A stretch of DNA of 64,000 bases from Ostreococcus mediterraneus (GCA_012295225.1 WMKK01000005.1:688958-752957), one strand, 5' to 3'. Positions 9,769 to 20,147 are shown, numbered from the stretch's first letter. Numbers and translations are program-made. Notes: generated from the letters alone by a model not told the origin.

Positions 9769-10361
9769 CGCCGCGCCGGGCGCGAGACCAATCGCCGACG
9801 ATTGCGCTCCGCTGTTGCCCCGAATGCGATCGCGCGCCGGCGCGTCGACCGCCCTCGCGCGCTCCTGCGAGAACTCGCGTCGCCGACGGCGAGAACGACG
9901 AGAAACACCGAACGCGCGTGTGCCCGGCGCGCGAGAGGCGATTCGAGCGCGTGCGACGGGCGCCGCGCGCGATACAGTGCGGTCGCGGACGCGCCGAGTC
10001 AGCAACGACTCCACCATACACGCGGGTGTTTCACCCTCATACTGTGTGTATGATAAGGCTATGTATTTACGGACGGGTGTGATTTCTGGACACGTTCGCG
10101 ATGAGATCACCGTACTGTGGTTGTTTTGTATCTATGAATTATTTTTTATCGGACACCCGACGCGTCGGGTGGGCACGACGCGCGCTCCCGCGCGCCATTG
10201 CGACGCCGCCGACGCGTCGCACGTCGACACGCGTCGCACGTAGCGCGGACGGATTCGTCGCGCGTGCGTGATTTCGCGCGTTCGTCTCGCGGGTTCGCGC
10301 GCGAGGGTCGAGCGGGGCGCGCGCGCGCGCGGAACGCGCCGAGCGAGCGGCGGCCGGGGCC
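9769..10361. promoter_or_regulatory. Divergent promoter region, SnRK1 / malic-enzyme paralogue
   Basis: This is the longest gene-free gap in the window. It is mostly GC-rich with CGCG runs. An AT-rich island at about 10105-10150 could hold the rightward core promoter. Open frames across it are Arg/Ala-rich shadows, and I see no gene. Confidence 0.45.
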
Positions 10362-12320
10362 ATGTGGCGCGCGGTGCGTCGTCGGGCGTCAGGCGCGGGA
10401 GATGGGCTCGCGCGGGCGCGCGCGAGCGCGGTGACGCATGCATCGTCGATGGCGTCCGCGTCGACGGCGGTCGCGCGCGATGGCGCGCGCGCGGGCGGTG
10501 GGACGGAGGCGACGCGCGGGTGGCGGGGATTTCGCGCGAGCGGCGCGCGCGCGTTCGCCGCCTCGGGTGGGTCGGATCCGGATGATTACGACGCGCGTTT
10601 ACGGTCGGCGTCGACGCAGCGAGGGATGGTGCCGTGGGCACGCAAGGTTGTGAGCGGTGCAGAGTTGTTGTGGTCGAACAAATATAATAAAGGGATGTCG
10701 TTCACTGAGGCTGAGCGCGAGTCGATGAATTTACGCGGGTTGTTGCCTCCGGCGATATTTTCGCAGGAGGTACAAGTCGAGCGCGTGATTACGAGATTAC
10801 GTAGCGTGAGCTCGGACATGGAGAAGCACGCGTGGTTGAACTCGCTGTATGAGCGTAATGAGCGGTTATTTTATCGCGTGTTGAAGGACCATTTGGAGGA
10901 GTTGTTGCCGATTTTAGGCGCGCCGACGATGTGGCAAGCGTGTGCGGATTATGGGTTGATGTATCGACGTCCGCGGGGTCTGTACATTTCAATCAACGAT
11001 CGGGGATCGGTGTATGCCTTACTTAAAAATTGGCCTGGAAGAAACGTCAAGGCGGTGGTGTTGACGGATGGACAACGCGTCACGGGTTTAGGAGATTTGG
11101 GCGTGCAAGGCATGGGCACGGCTGTGAGTAAAGCGTCGTTGTTCACCGCACTCGGTGGATTAGATCCGTCCGACGTGCTTCCCATTTGTATCGACGTCGG
11201 TACCGATAACGAGGCGCTGCTTAAAGATAAGTTTTACATTGGATTGAAGCAAAAGCGCGTAACCGGCGACGCGTACGAAGATTTAATGGACGAAGTCGTC
11301 AATGGCTTGCGGCGACGATTTGGCCCGCGCGTACTGTTGTGCTTTGAAGAATTTTCAAACAAGAACGCTAAAAAGTTGCTGAATCGATACGCTTCCGACT
11401 GCGTGGCGTACTGTGATGATTTGCAGGGCACGGCGACGGCGACGCTCGCGGCGGTTATTTCCGCCTTGCCGCAGATGAAGGGTTCATTGCGAGATCAAAT
11501 ATTCTTATTTGCAGGCGCTGGTGAAACTGGGGCGAGCTGTGCTGATTTACTTGCGACATACATCGCCAAAGAGCACGGTGTACCCTTGCATGAGGCGCGA
11601 CGAAAGATGTATTTCATAGATAGAAAAGGTTTGGTCACGCGCCGCCGCGCCGAAGAGGAGGATGACTTGGAAATCCACAAGCTTCCGTATGCGCACGACC
11701 TCCAAGAGTGTGGTTCAGTGCTTGAAGCGGTGGAAGTCATCAAACCGACGGCGTTAATTGGCGTTCGCCGACACCGCTTCTCATTTTTCGAAGGTTCGGT
11801 GCTGAGAGACGAAAAGCTCTTCAACGAAGCAGTGCTCAAGAAGATGGCGCAATGCAGCGAGCGGCCGCTCATCATGGCGCTTTCGCGACCGCGTACGCTT
11901 CACGAGTGCACTGCAGAGGAGGCATACAAAGCCACGGATGGTAAATGTATATATTTAGCGTCTTGCCCACAAGAATCGTTTGAGTACGATGGCAAGACGA
12001 TTGAAGTATCAGAATGTAGCACGGATTACATTTTCCCTGGATTTGGCCTCGGTCAGGTGATTTCCGAGACTGCACTCGTGCGCGAGTCCCTGCTCATCGC
12101 TGCCGCCGAAGCCGTCGCTGAAATGGCGTCGCCAGAAGATATCGAACGTGGCGCAGTTTTTCCTAGAAAACGTCACATTCCAGAAATTTCAGCTCACGTC
12201 GCCGCTCGCGTAGCGCGCGTCGCCTTTGAAACTGGATCTTCCGCGCACCAAAAGCGACGCGACTGGCTCGCCGTTGCTAAATCGTGGCAATTCGATCCTT
12301 CGTATAGACCATACATCTGA
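10362..12320 (+). CDS. Malic enzyme paralogue with degraded active site (organelle-targeted)
   Basis: The 652-aa protein starts with about 75 Arg/Ala-rich residues like a mitochondrial or plastid presequence, then a full-length malic-enzyme fold. Family blocks are clear: YRRPRGLYISINDRG, TDGQRVTGLGDLGVQGMG, IDVGTDN, FEEFSNKNA, CDDLQGTATATL, the dinucleotide loop FAGAGETG, and ECTAEEAY and YIFPGFGLG. Compared with human ME2, Arg165 (R239), Lys183 (K257) and Asp279 (D353) are kept. However, the catalytic Tyr112 position is Gly186 (LGAPTM replaces YTPTVG), Asp256 is Glu330, Asn421 is Arg509 (ALSRP for ALSNP), and the Asn466-Asn467 pair is Ser-Thr (residues 553-554). An insertion follows IGVRR. 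The fold is certain; normal malate decarboxylation is doubtful. It may have a new substrate or a non-catalytic role. Confidence 0.88.
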   Translation: MWRAVRRRASGAGDGLARARASAVTHASSMASASTAVARDGARAGGGTEATRGWRGFRASGARAFAASGGSDPDDYDARLRSASTQRGMVPWARKVVSGAELLWSNKYNKGMSFTEAERESMNLRGLLPPAIFSQEVQVERVITRLRSVSSDMEKHAWLNSLYERNERLFYRVLKDHLEELLPILGAPTMWQACADYGLMYRRPRGLYISINDRGSVYALLKNWPGRNVKAVVLTDGQRVTGLGDLGVQGMGTAVSKASLFTALGGLDPSDVLPICIDVGTDNEALLKDKFYIGLKQKRVTGDAYEDLMDEVVNGLRRRFGPRVLLCFEEFSNKNAKKLLNRYASDCVAYCDDLQGTATATLAAVISALPQMKGSLRDQIFLFAGAGETGASCADLLATYIAKEHGVPLHEARRKMYFIDRKGLVTRRRAEEEDDLEIHKLPYAHDLQECGSVLEAVEVIKPTALIGVRRHRFSFFEGSVLRDEKLFNEAVLKKMAQCSERPLIMALSRPRTLHECTAEEAYKATDGKCIYLASCPQESFEYDGKTIEVSECSTDYIFPGFGLGQVISETALVRESLLIAAAEAVAEMASPEDIERGAVFPRKRHIPEISAHVAARVARVAFETGSSAHQKRRDWLAVAKSWQFDPSYRPYI

Positions 12321-12404
12321 TGATGATTCAATATTACAGTACTGTACTTGACCTTGACCTCACAACTTCGCTCGCTCACACGCACGCGTCGCGCGCGTTT
12401 CGTC

Positions 12405-13262
12405 ATGACGCGCAATCGACCGCCGCAAACTCGCGCCGCTTTTGTGTTGTCAGCGCTCACTACGCTCGCGCTCGTCCTGATTAGCGCGCCGTTCGCCGCA
12501 GCTGACGCTTCGACGACGGGTCAAGTCACGGGCTCGAGCGCCGCAGCGCAGCGACGAGGCGGAGAAGAGGTGTCCTTCGTCATCGAGCATTCCCTCGATG
12601 GCGTCACGTTCGCAAACACTGGTGTTATCACCGGTAAACTTGCCGTCGATCGCAACGACCCGCGCAACTTTCGACTGAGCGCCGCGCGCGCGACTAGGAC
12701 GTCGCTCGACGCCGCGAGCGCGTCGGCGTTGAACGCGCTCGTTGAAAACGACGGCACCTATCGCGTGCGCGTGCCTTCAAACATCATCAGCGCTCGCGAA
12801 GGGTCGTACGTGATGGCTTCTTTACCAGCACGATGCTTATCAGCGTCGAATTTAGCTGACGCGCTGACGTTGCACACGGATGATAGAGGCAACGCGTACG
12901 GCGTCGAGTACTCGACAGCGAGCGGCGAGTGCGATGCAACGAGCACCGACGGCGCCGTGGCCAAAGTCAAGGCGGGAATGAACTTTCGAACGACGGTGAG
13001 CGTTCGAGTGCCGAAAGACGCACCTGGGCTTAACCCGAACGCGCCGACAGATTTACGCGGCGGCGGTCCCGTGAGCGAAAAGGCGCACAAGGCGTCGCAA
13101 AAGAACAAGCAGCGAGGCGGTAAACCATCCACAGATGCGCCGAAACCGCCACAGACGTTCATGCAAAAGCATTGGATGAAGGTTATGATGGCGTTTTATG
13201 TGTTTGCGTTCGTGTGCGCGCCACCGCCGCCGCCGAAGAAGACCAAACCGAAGACGCAGTAA
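12405..13262 (+). CDS. EMC10: ER membrane protein complex subunit 10
   Basis: The 286-aa protein fits EMC10, a lumenal/membrane subunit of the EMC insertase in the ER. The start at 12405 opens a basic residue run and a hydrophobic signal peptide (about 11-34, LTTLALVLISAPFAAADA). The central domain carries the EMC10 signature: SFVIEHSLDG, GTYRVRVPSN, GSYVMASLPARCL and LTLHTDDRGNAYGVEY. The C-terminus has FMQKHWMKVMMAFYVFAF, the family's single membrane anchor, then a Pro/Lys tail. It follows the malic-enzyme paralogue on the same strand at 84 bp. The identification comes from recognised motifs; sequence identity outside them is low, as is usual for EMC10. Confidence 0.85.
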   Translation: MTRNRPPQTRAAFVLSALTTLALVLISAPFAAADASTTGQVTGSSAAAQRRGGEEVSFVIEHSLDGVTFANTGVITGKLAVDRNDPRNFRLSAARATRTSLDAASASALNALVENDGTYRVRVPSNIISAREGSYVMASLPARCLSASNLADALTLHTDDRGNAYGVEYSTASGECDATSTDGAVAKVKAGMNFRTTVSVRVPKDAPGLNPNAPTDLRGGGPVSEKAHKASQKNKQRGGKPSTDAPKPPQTFMQKHWMKVMMAFYVFAFVCAPPPPPKKTKPKTQ

Positions 13263-13389
13263 ACCGAGTCATTCGGCGTGTAATACAAATCTCTAGTCGT
13301 TTTGCCAACGCATGGACGCGCACATAATCACGTTTTTATTACAAATATAACGCCGCTGCTGTTGATATATTCACGCTACGGGCGAGAGA

Positions 13390-14161
13390 CTATGCCTCGC
13401 TCACTTCGCGCTTTTGAGAAGACTCGAGGCTATTGAGTTCTTCATTCAACTTGTTCATATTCTTCTCCAAGCCGCCTTCGGCTTCTTTGGAAAAGTTATC
13501 AATGGCTGCATTCAACGCGGCGATTTTCTCGTTCAAGTTCTGTGTGAATCGCGAATCAATGAGAAGACGAGAGCAGATGCGTCAGTACGCGAGCGTCGGG
13601 AGCGCATAACGACAGCGAAATCTTCCACTCGCGTCTCGCGAACGCGACATCAATCGACAATCGCGCAAATAACCAAAAACTCACCTGACGCGTCAACTCC
13701 AACTCATCCTCATTCTCCTCATCCAGCATCTTATTCACCGCACGTTTACCCCCAAGCAACGTCTTACTTAATTGCGGCGCGAAGAGAAACCCGAGCGCGC
13801 CGAACACCGCGCCTCCGAGCAGTATCCCCCCGACGAACCCCTTCCCTTTCCCTCGTCCTTCACGATCGCCGCTCTCCGCGCGCGTCACCACCGCCCCGCG
13901 ACGAGCGCGAACGCGCATCATCTCCATCCCACGCACACCGCCGCCGCCAACGCTGCCGCCGCCGCGGCGTCCCTCGCGCATCCAACCACGCGCGCCCAAC
14001 GGCGCTTCGTTGCGAGACGTCAATCTCGCCCCGCCCCGCGCGCGCCCCGCCCTGCCGCGCGCCCCAAGAGCGACCGCACCCACGCCCATTGTCTGCATCA
14101 TCATTCGCGTGCGCCCGCGCGATGAAATCCGCGTTCGCGCGGCGTACACTGACGCATTCAT
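13390..14161 (-). CDS. Plastid membrane protein with glycine-zipper helix and C-terminal coiled coil (two exons)
   Basis: Exon 1 (14161-13685) and exon 2 (13539-13390) give about 208 aa. Residues 1-100 are Arg/Gly/Met-rich and look like a plastid transit peptide ending near VVTRAESGD. One membrane helix follows (GFVGGILLGGAVFGALGFLF), with small-residue spacing like a glycine zipper, then APQLSKTLLGG. The end is a charged coiled coil (LNEKIAALNAAIDNF, LEKNMNKLNEELNSLES). The layout resembles the small plant inner-envelope proteins of the At1g42960 kind and YtxH-like proteins; this is a tentative family placement. It is divergent from plastid LepA with only 82 bp between start codons, so the two may be co-regulated. 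Confidence 0.75.
13540..13684 (-). other. Intron of the plastid membrane protein gene
   Basis: The donor is CAG|GTGAGT, the branch motif TACTGAC is at 13581-13586 (complement), and the acceptor is CACACAG|AAC. Joining in phase 0 turns an unrelated read-through tail into an in-register coiled coil. Confidence 0.85.
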
Positions 14162-14243
14162 TCGGTTCGGGCTCTAGAAATCGTCGAGGTCACCGCGCGC
14201 GGTCGCGGTGCAGACGCCATTTGCGCGCCCGTGTCTCGCGTCC

Positions 14244-16253
14244 ATGCGCGCCATGTCCGCGCGAACGACGCCAGCGCGCGCGCTGACGCCTCCGGCGAGC
14301 ACGTCGCGGCGATGCGTGCGCCGCGCGGCGATCTCGCCGTCGCCAAAGGACGATAAGGCGACGACATCGAAACCCGCGCCGTCGGCGCCATCGTCTGGGA
14401 AGGCGCAAGACGCGTCGGATCCGACGAGCGCGGTGAAGCAGGTGCCGGCGAAGAACATACGGAACTTTAGCATCATCGCGCACATCGATCACGGGAAGTC
14501 GACGCTGGCGGATACGCTGTTGACGCGCACGAAGACGGTCGCGGCGCGGGAGATGCAGGCGCAGGTTTTGGATAGCATGGATTTGGAGCGCGAGCGTGGG
14601 ATTACGATCAAGTTGAACAGCGCGAGGATGGATTACGTGGCACAAGATGGGGAATTGTACGTGCTGAATTTAATTGACACGCCTGGGCACGTGGATTTTT
14701 CGTATGAGGTGTCGAGGTCTTTGGCGGCGTGCGAGGGGGCGTTGCTCGTGGTGGACTCGAGTCAAGGCGTCGAGGCGCAAACGGTGGCGAACGTGTATTT
14801 GGCGTTGGAAAATGACTTAGAGATATTGACTGTGCTGAATAAGATTGATTTACCAGGGTCGGAACCGGATAGGGTGAAGAAGGAGATTGAAGACGTGCTC
14901 GGGTTGGACGCCACGGATGCCGTCTTGGCGAGCGCCAAGGCAAACATCGGTATGGATGATATTTTAGAGCAAATCGTGGCGCGCGTGCCGCCGCCGAAAG
15001 ACACTAAAGACGAACCACTTCGGGCATTGATTTTCGATTCATACTTTGACCCGTATCGAGGCGTCGTGGCCGTGTTTCGCATCATGGATGGCGCGTTGCG
15101 CGTGGGCGACCAGTTCAAGTTGATGAACACTGGGGCGACGTACTTGGCGGATGAGATTGGTATCATGCGCCCTACACATATGCCGGTGCAAGAACTTAGC
15201 GCCGGAGAGGTTGGTTATGTTATCGGTGGAATCAAGTCGGTTGCCGACGCGCGCGTCGGGGATACCATTACGCTCGCCAAGAGACCGGCTGCCGAGCCGC
15301 TTGACGGTTACGCCGAGGCTGTGCCCATGGTCTTTGCGGGTATTTTCCCCACCGACACCGATCGATACGACGACTTGCGCGAATCTCTCGGAAGATTGCA
15401 AATCAACGATGCGGCGTTGAAGTTTGAGCCAGAGCAAAGCAGCGCCATGGGTTTCGGCTTTCGATGCGGTTTCCTCGGCTTGTTGCACATGGAAATCATT
15501 CAAGAGCGCCTCGAGCGCGAGTACGACTTAGATTTAATTACCACTGCCCCGTCTGTGGTGTACAACGTGTATACTACGAACGGTGAGATGATGCAAGTAT
15601 CCAACCCCGCGGATTTACCGGGCGCCGAAATCCGCGACCGCATCGAAGAACCGTTTGTGAAGCTCGAGATGATTGCTCCGAGCGATTATGTCGGCACGTT
15701 AATGGAGCTCGCGAGCCAGCGCCGTGGAGAGTTCATCGATATGAAGTACCTGTCCGAGACGCGCACGTCTCTCAAGTACGACATTCCGCTCGGTGAAGTG
15801 GTCACCGATTTCTTTGACGACTTGAAGTCAAGGTCGAAAGGCTACGCGTCGATGGAGTATTCGTTCAACGAATACCGCGAGAGCGACCTCGTTCGTCTGG
15901 ATGTGCTCATCAATTCCGAGCCCGCAGATCCATTATCTGCAATTTGCCATCGCGACAAGGCATACAGCGTCGGACGCAAGCTCGTAGATAAGCTTAAAGA
16001 GCTCATCCCGCGTCAAATGTTTCGCATTCCCATCCAAGCCGCCATCGGCAACAAGGTCATCGCCTCGACGTCCATCTCCGCCATGCGCAAGGATGTCCTC
16101 GCCAAGTGCTATGGTGGTGATATCTCCCGTAAGAAGAAACTTCTCAAAAAGCAAGCTGCGGGTAAAAAACGCATGAAACAATTTGGCAAGGTTGAAGTTC
16201 CGCAATCCGCGTTTATGGCTATTCTCAACCTCGGCGACACGGGCTCGTCTTAA
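14244..16253 (+). CDS. LEPA: Plastid translation factor LepA / EF4
   Basis: LepA is a ribosome-associated GTPase related to EF-G. The protein is about 669 aa from the ATG at 14244 (another in-frame ATG is at 14253). About 75 residues of Ser/Thr/Ala/Pro/Arg-rich presequence precede [17 protein letters not shown] (G1), then the GITIK switch, DTPGHVDF (G3) and NKIDLP (G4). The LepA-specific C-terminal domain is present: [50 protein letters not shown] and the basic end [25 protein letters not shown] (key part [15 protein letters not shown]). Together with the transit-like N-terminus this supports the chloroplast form (cpLEPA). It shares its upstream region with the plastid membrane protein gene. 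Confidence 0.96.
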   Translation: MRAMSARTTPARALTPPASTSRRCVRRAAISPSPKDDKATTSKPAPSAPSSGKAQDASDPTSAVKQVPAKNIRNFSIIAHIDHGKSTLADTLLTRTKTVAAREMQAQVLDSMDLERERGITIKLNSARMDYVAQDGELYVLNLIDTPGHVDFSYEVSRSLAACEGALLVVDSSQGVEAQTVANVYLALENDLEILTVLNKIDLPGSEPDRVKKEIEDVLGLDATDAVLASAKANIGMDDILEQIVARVPPPKDTKDEPLRALIFDSYFDPYRGVVAVFRIMDGALRVGDQFKLMNTGATYLADEIGIMRPTHMPVQELSAGEVGYVIGGIKSVADARVGDTITLAKRPAAEPLDGYAEAVPMVFAGIFPTDTDRYDDLRESLGRLQINDAALKFEPEQSSAMGFGFRCGFLGLLHMEIIQERLEREYDLDLITTAPSVVYNVYTTNGEMMQVSNPADLPGAEIRDRIEEPFVKLEMIAPSDYVGTLMELASQRRGEFIDMKYLSETRTSLKYDIPLGEVVTDFFDDLKSRSKGYASMEYSFNEYRESDLVRLDVLINSEPADPLSAICHRDKAYSVGRKLVDKLKELIPRQMFRIPIQAAIGNKVIASTSISAMRKDVLAKCYGGDISRKKKLLKKQAAGKKRMKQFGKVEVPQSAFMAILNLGDTGSS

Positions 16254-16657
16254 ATTTCAATTCATTTCTTTTCGCAATCACGCTCGCGCGCTGCGCGGCT
16301 AGGCTTTCAATACCTATCATTATTCCTTGTATTCACTCCATCCTCTGAGTTCTTTCCAGGTCGCCAGATCGCGCATCGTCGCGGTCAAACGCGCGCAAAC
16401 AGTCTCGTCGACGAGCGCGTCATACCCTACAACCACTTGCATCGTCGCGAGATCACGCGCACGCGCCACAATCCATCGCACGGGCGCGCACAGCGCGCAT
16501 CACAGACGCGAGACGCACGCGACACCAACCGCCAGCGGCCGCGCATTTCGCCCGACGCCCGCGCGCGACGCCACGCGACGCGCCGAACGCCGACGACAGA
16601 ATTCTTGAGCGGAAAGCGTAATCGCGCAGCTCATCCGGCATCCGCGCGGCGATAACG
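16254..16657. other. Gene-free stretch between LepA and the KH protein gene
   Basis: These 404 bp hold the LepA 3' end and the promoter and leader of the KH protein gene. A pyrimidine-rich run ending TTCTTTCCAG at about 16350-16360 looks like a splice acceptor, but the branch motif used elsewhere in the window is missing. I see no gene. Confidence 0.4.
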
Positions 16658-18607
16658 ATGTCTGGCGCGGAGGAGCTCATGCGCATGGATTCGCCGATAC
16701 GTTCGCCGAGTCCACTGGCGGATGATGACGCCGATGTGTGGGCGCCGACGCCCGCTGAGGGCGGGAGCTCGAGAGAGGCGCGCGCGGTGAGAGACGTCAA
16801 TCAACCCGCGACGGCGCCGCCGCGCGTCGAGCGCGGTGGGCGCGGCGGCGGTGCCGCGCGCGGAGGTGGGCGGGGTGATAGCGCACACGCGATGCCGCCG
16901 CGCGAAGGACGCGGTGGGCGAGGAGGCGGATACGAGCGCGACAGAGCGCCGCAACCGCGTGGCCCGCCGCCTCGCGAGGCGTATCGCGATGACCGTCCAC
17001 CGACGCGCGATGACAGAGCGCCTCCACCAGCGTATCGTGATACTCGCGATTCGTGGGGACCGCCGCCGAGGGATGCGCGCGGGCCGCCGTTACCGGCGCG
17101 CGATTCTTGGGGACCGCCGCCGAGAGACGATCGACGCGCTCCGCCGCCGCCCGCCGGCGGATGGGGAGACCGCGGTGATGATTGGGACGCACGTGGACGT
17201 GGCCCGCCGCCGCGAGAACCTCGGGACTCTTGGGGACCACCACCACGCGATGACCGCGATCGTCGAGATTCTTGGGGACCGCCGCCGCCGCGCGGGTACG
17301 ACGACTACGGTCCTCCGCCTGGGTACTACGACGACAGAGGTCGAGGATACGCCGATGACCGTGGTCCACCGCCGCGGGCGTATTACGACGACAGAGACCG
17401 TGGTTACTATCGCGACCGATCGCCACCGCGTGGGGATTACTACGACCGCCGACCGGCACCTAGAGACTACGACTATCGAGGGCCGCCGCCTTTACCGAGA
17501 GACGACCCTCGAAGCGCTGGGGCTGCTAGCGAAGCTCCGCGCGTGATCGACACGAACGGTAACAACGGTTTAGTTGTTGGGCCTAAAGGTTCGAACGTTC
17601 GCCGCATCGAAGAAGAGACAGGCGCTCGTGTGAACTGTTTGTCTGATAAAACGACGGTGGAAATTTCTGGTCCTCCGGAAGCCGTGCGTCGCGCGAGCGA
17701 CATGATTACAGATTTACTCGCCAACAAAGACCGCACTGGGGGTGAAGACTTGCGTTCTAGGCTCGGTGCTGGCAAGCGCGGCCGTGATGATGATCGCCGC
17801 GGTGGTGATGAAAAGCGCTTTCGAAGCTCTGGTTCTTTGCTAGAAAACCTTCGAGCGGCGGCGGCGGACGCGGGCTTGACGAAGACTTTCCCACCAGAGT
17901 ACATCGATGAATCACAAGTGGACGATCAAGGGCACGTGTTTCAGAGCACAAACATTTTGAATTACATCGGTTTGATCATTGGTAAGAATGGGCGAATGCA
18001 GGCGGAGATTCAAGCCTTAGTTGAGATTCCCATGAACATTAATCGCGAAGAAGCAACGGTTAGCTTCAAAGGACCAGCGGACAAGGTTGGACTAGGTTTG
18101 GCGCTCGTTCGTGAAGTCATCGAAACAACGAATGCGTTGAACGAAGTTCGTGGACGTGATGTTCGTCGTGACGACCGTCGTGACGACCGTCGTGACGACC
18201 GTCGTGACGACCGACGAGACGACCGACGAGACGACCGACGAGACTCGGCGCCGCCGCGTGGACCGCGGCCTCCAGAGTCTCGACAAGAAGGTGACGTCGA
18301 AGAGACCCTTCCTATCACTGGTCACGTTGGTATGATCATCGGTAAGCAAGGTACGCACATCAAATGGATGAAGAGAAACTCGCGGTGCTCCATCGAAGTC
18401 AATCGCGAGGCAGAGACGGTCACTATCGTCGGCCAGCCCGCGGATGTCGAAATCGCAAAGAGGCTCGTCGCCGAAACCTTAGAGAAGGCACAAAGACGAA
18501 CACCTGGTGAGCACTCGAATAAACAAACTTCTGGCGACGAAGAAATGGCGCCCGCGGCGCCCGAGCTCACGGCTGAAGAGGCTGAAGCTGGCGAATTGTC
18601 GGCATGA
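16658..18607 (+). CDS. Three-KH-domain RNA-binding protein with RDSWGPPPRD repeats
   Basis: The 649-aa protein has a disordered Arg/Gly/Pro/Asp/Tyr-rich N-terminal half in which RDSWGPPPRD recurs about four times. Three KH domains follow: about 292-352 with loop GPKG, 430-500 with GKNG, and 548-615 with GKQG, so all keep the nucleic-acid-binding GxxG loop. Between KH2 and KH3 lies a pure RRDD repeat (residues 503-528) encoded by 12-bp tandem units. The tail is acidic. The architecture resembles FUBP/KSRP-type or plant KH splicing regulators, suggesting binding to single-stranded RNA or DNA. The RG/RD-rich half could promote condensation. The exact orthologue is not recognised. Confidence 0.88.
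   Translation: MSGAEELMRMDSPIRSPSPLADDDADVWAPTPAEGGSSREARAVRDVNQPATAPPRVERGGRGGGAARGGGRGDSAHAMPPREGRGGRGGGYERDRAPQPRGPPPREAYRDDRPPTRDDRAPPPAYRDTRDSWGPPPRDARGPPLPARDSWGPPPRDDRRAPPPPAGGWGDRGDDWDARGRGPPPREPRDSWGPPPRDDRDRRDSWGPPPPRGYDDYGPPPGYYDDRGRGYADDRGPPPRAYYDDRDRGYYRDRSPPRGDYYDRRPAPRDYDYRGPPPLPRDDPRSAGAASEAPRVIDTNGNNGLVVGPKGSNVRRIEEETGARVNCLSDKTTVEISGPPEAVRRASDMITDLLANKDRTGGEDLRSRLGAGKRGRDDDRRGGDEKRFRSSGSLLENLRAAAADAGLTKTFPPEYIDESQVDDQGHVFQSTNILNYIGLIIGKNGRMQAEIQALVEIPMNINREEATVSFKGPADKVGLGLALVREVIETTNALNEVRGRDVRRDDRRDDRRDDRRDDRRDDRRDDRRDSAPPRGPRPPESRQEGDVEETLPITGHVGMIIGKQGTHIKWMKRNSRCSIEVNREAETVTIVGQPADVEIAKRLVAETLEKAQRRTPGEHSNKQTSGDEEMAPAAPELTAEEAEAGELSA
18164..18235. repeat. Six tandem 12-bp units encoding RRDD
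   Basis: Four copies of CGTCGTGACGAC are followed by two of CGACGAGACGAC, all in frame and encoding alternating Arg-Arg-Asp-Asp. Near-identity of units suggests recent expansion. Confidence 0.9.
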
Positions 18608-18758
18608 CTCGCCCGATAGAACGCCGACACTTAAAGGCGAACCAAACACTACGTAATGAACCTCTTTCACACACATAAAAACCCCGAAGATTCGATTGGA
18701 ATCATGAACACCTCGCGAGCTCGCGAGCATCTCGCCTCAGTGCGCGCCTCGCCCGACC

Positions 18759-20147
18759 ATGGGGCCAGCGCTCCCCGCGCTCTGGCAATGCAAGCTCTAC
18801 TACTTCACCACCTCCATGGGTCTGGCGTGCCTGCTCCCATTCCTACCGTTGATTTACGCCCGCTACGGGCTCACGCGCGCGCACATCGGCGCCATGGGCG
18901 CTATACGCCCGCTCGTGGGCGCCCTCGCGAACCCGCTGTGGGCCTTTCTCTGCGACCGCTCGCGCGCGCACAACGTGATCCATTGCGCGTGCTTACTCGC
19001 GCAAGCGATTGGGTACGGGAGTTTACAACGCGCGCGTCGCACGCCGGCAGCGTTGTTTACGTGGGTGGCGACGACGGAGGCGTTCGCGTCGTGCACGACG
19101 TCTCTCGGAGACGCCGCGACTGGTTTTATGTGCGGCAAATGGAACGCCGCGAATAGGATTGCTGATGGCGATGTGGACGCTGCGAGTTATGGGCGTCAAC
19201 GGCTGTGGGGTGCGGTGAGCTGGGGGTTCGTAGCTGCGCCGACGATGGGGATAATCATGAGTTATTCGAGCGAGACGGTGAAACGCAACGCGCCGTTTGT
19301 CGGGTACTTTTTCTTTGTTGTCGTCGGCGCGTGTTTGAGTTGGCTTTTGAAGCACGACGTCGGTGATCAGAAAACAGCCACTGATGCTGCGAAAGAGGGT
19401 GAGGAGCTTCAGATGATGGGCGACGGAGAGGGCCGCGTGTCGCGCATCGCGAGCGCGAACGACTTACACGCTCCGACGGTGAAATCGATGCGCGCGCAAC
19501 TGTGGGAAGTCGTCAGTCAAGTGGATGTCGCGTTTAGGTTTTTCGGGTTTTTCGTGAGCGGGGCATCGATGGCGATTACGGATTTGTTTCTGTTTTTGTG
19601 GCTCGAGGAAAACGGCGGCTCGCCCGCCGTCATGGGCGTGGCGTTACTCTTCACCTGCGTGACGGAAGTGTGGATATTCTACAATGCGAGTTGGATTCGA
19701 AAACGTCTCTCGCTCGATTGGTCGCTCATTTTAACTCCATATTGTTACTTTGTTCGACAAATGTACTATGCGCAAATGTTCAAAATTTGGTCAACGGCGT
19801 GGAGCGTCCTCGCCGTGCAATTGTTGCACGGCATTACGTTTGGGCTGTATTGGAGCACGGCGAATCAGTTTATTCAACAAATTTCCCCGTCTGGGTTAAC
19901 GACGTCCATGATGGGTATTTTTAGTGGCGTGAACGCGTCTGGGGCGTTCCTTGGCGCCGTATGCGGAGGCTTGGTGTATGATAAATTCGGTGGCGACGCT
20001 TTATTCGCGGGCATCGCGATGATAAATTTGTTCATGGGCGTGTCTTTTACGGCACTCAAGCTCAAGTACGATAAATATAATAATATCGCGCAAGAGCGAG
20101 TCGCGTACACTCGTCTCGAAAATGTAGTAGAAGACGACGCGTCTTAG
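18759..20147 (+). CDS. MFS transporter, MFSD6 / MFS_1-like family
   Basis: The 462-aa protein has about 12 hydrophobic segments. It starts CKLYYFTTSMGLACLLPFLPL and continues ARYGLTRAHIGAMGAIRPLVGALANPLWAFLCD, which matches the MFS_1-like/MFSD6 signature of LacY-type carriers. Helix 5-6 carries GRQRLWGAVSWG, and later come TDLFLFLWLEENGGS, LLHGITFGLYWS and GLVYDKFGG, all typical. A hydrophilic loop of about 60 residues (around 205-265) splits the two halves. The substrate is unknown; nucleosides or sugars are suggested only by distant relatives. The protein is probably in the plasma or an internal membrane. Confidence 0.87.
   Translation: MGPALPALWQCKLYYFTTSMGLACLLPFLPLIYARYGLTRAHIGAMGAIRPLVGALANPLWAFLCDRSRAHNVIHCACLLAQAIGYGSLQRARRTPAALFTWVATTEAFASCTTSLGDAATGFMCGKWNAANRIADGDVDAASYGRQRLWGAVSWGFVAAPTMGIIMSYSSETVKRNAPFVGYFFFVVVGACLSWLLKHDVGDQKTATDAAKEGEELQMMGDGEGRVSRIASANDLHAPTVKSMRAQLWEVVSQVDVAFRFFGFFVSGASMAITDLFLFLWLEENGGSPAVMGVALLFTCVTEVWIFYNASWIRKRLSLDWSLILTPYCYFVRQMYYAQMFKIWSTAWSVLAVQLLHGITFGLYWSTANQFIQQISPSGLTTSMMGIFSGVNASGAFLGAVCGGLVYDKFGGDALFAGIAMINLFMGVSFTALKLKYDKYNNIAQERVAYTRLENVVEDDAS

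Noticed and set aside
14145-14176. Branch-like CACTGAC followed by CTCTAG on the plus strand before LepA
   Set aside because: It lies over the start codon region of the divergent gene, no good donor fits, and LepA needs no extra exon.
17580-17600. GGTTCGAAC resembling a tRNA B box
   Set aside because: It lies inside the first KH domain reading frame, and no A box or cloverleaf could be seen around it.
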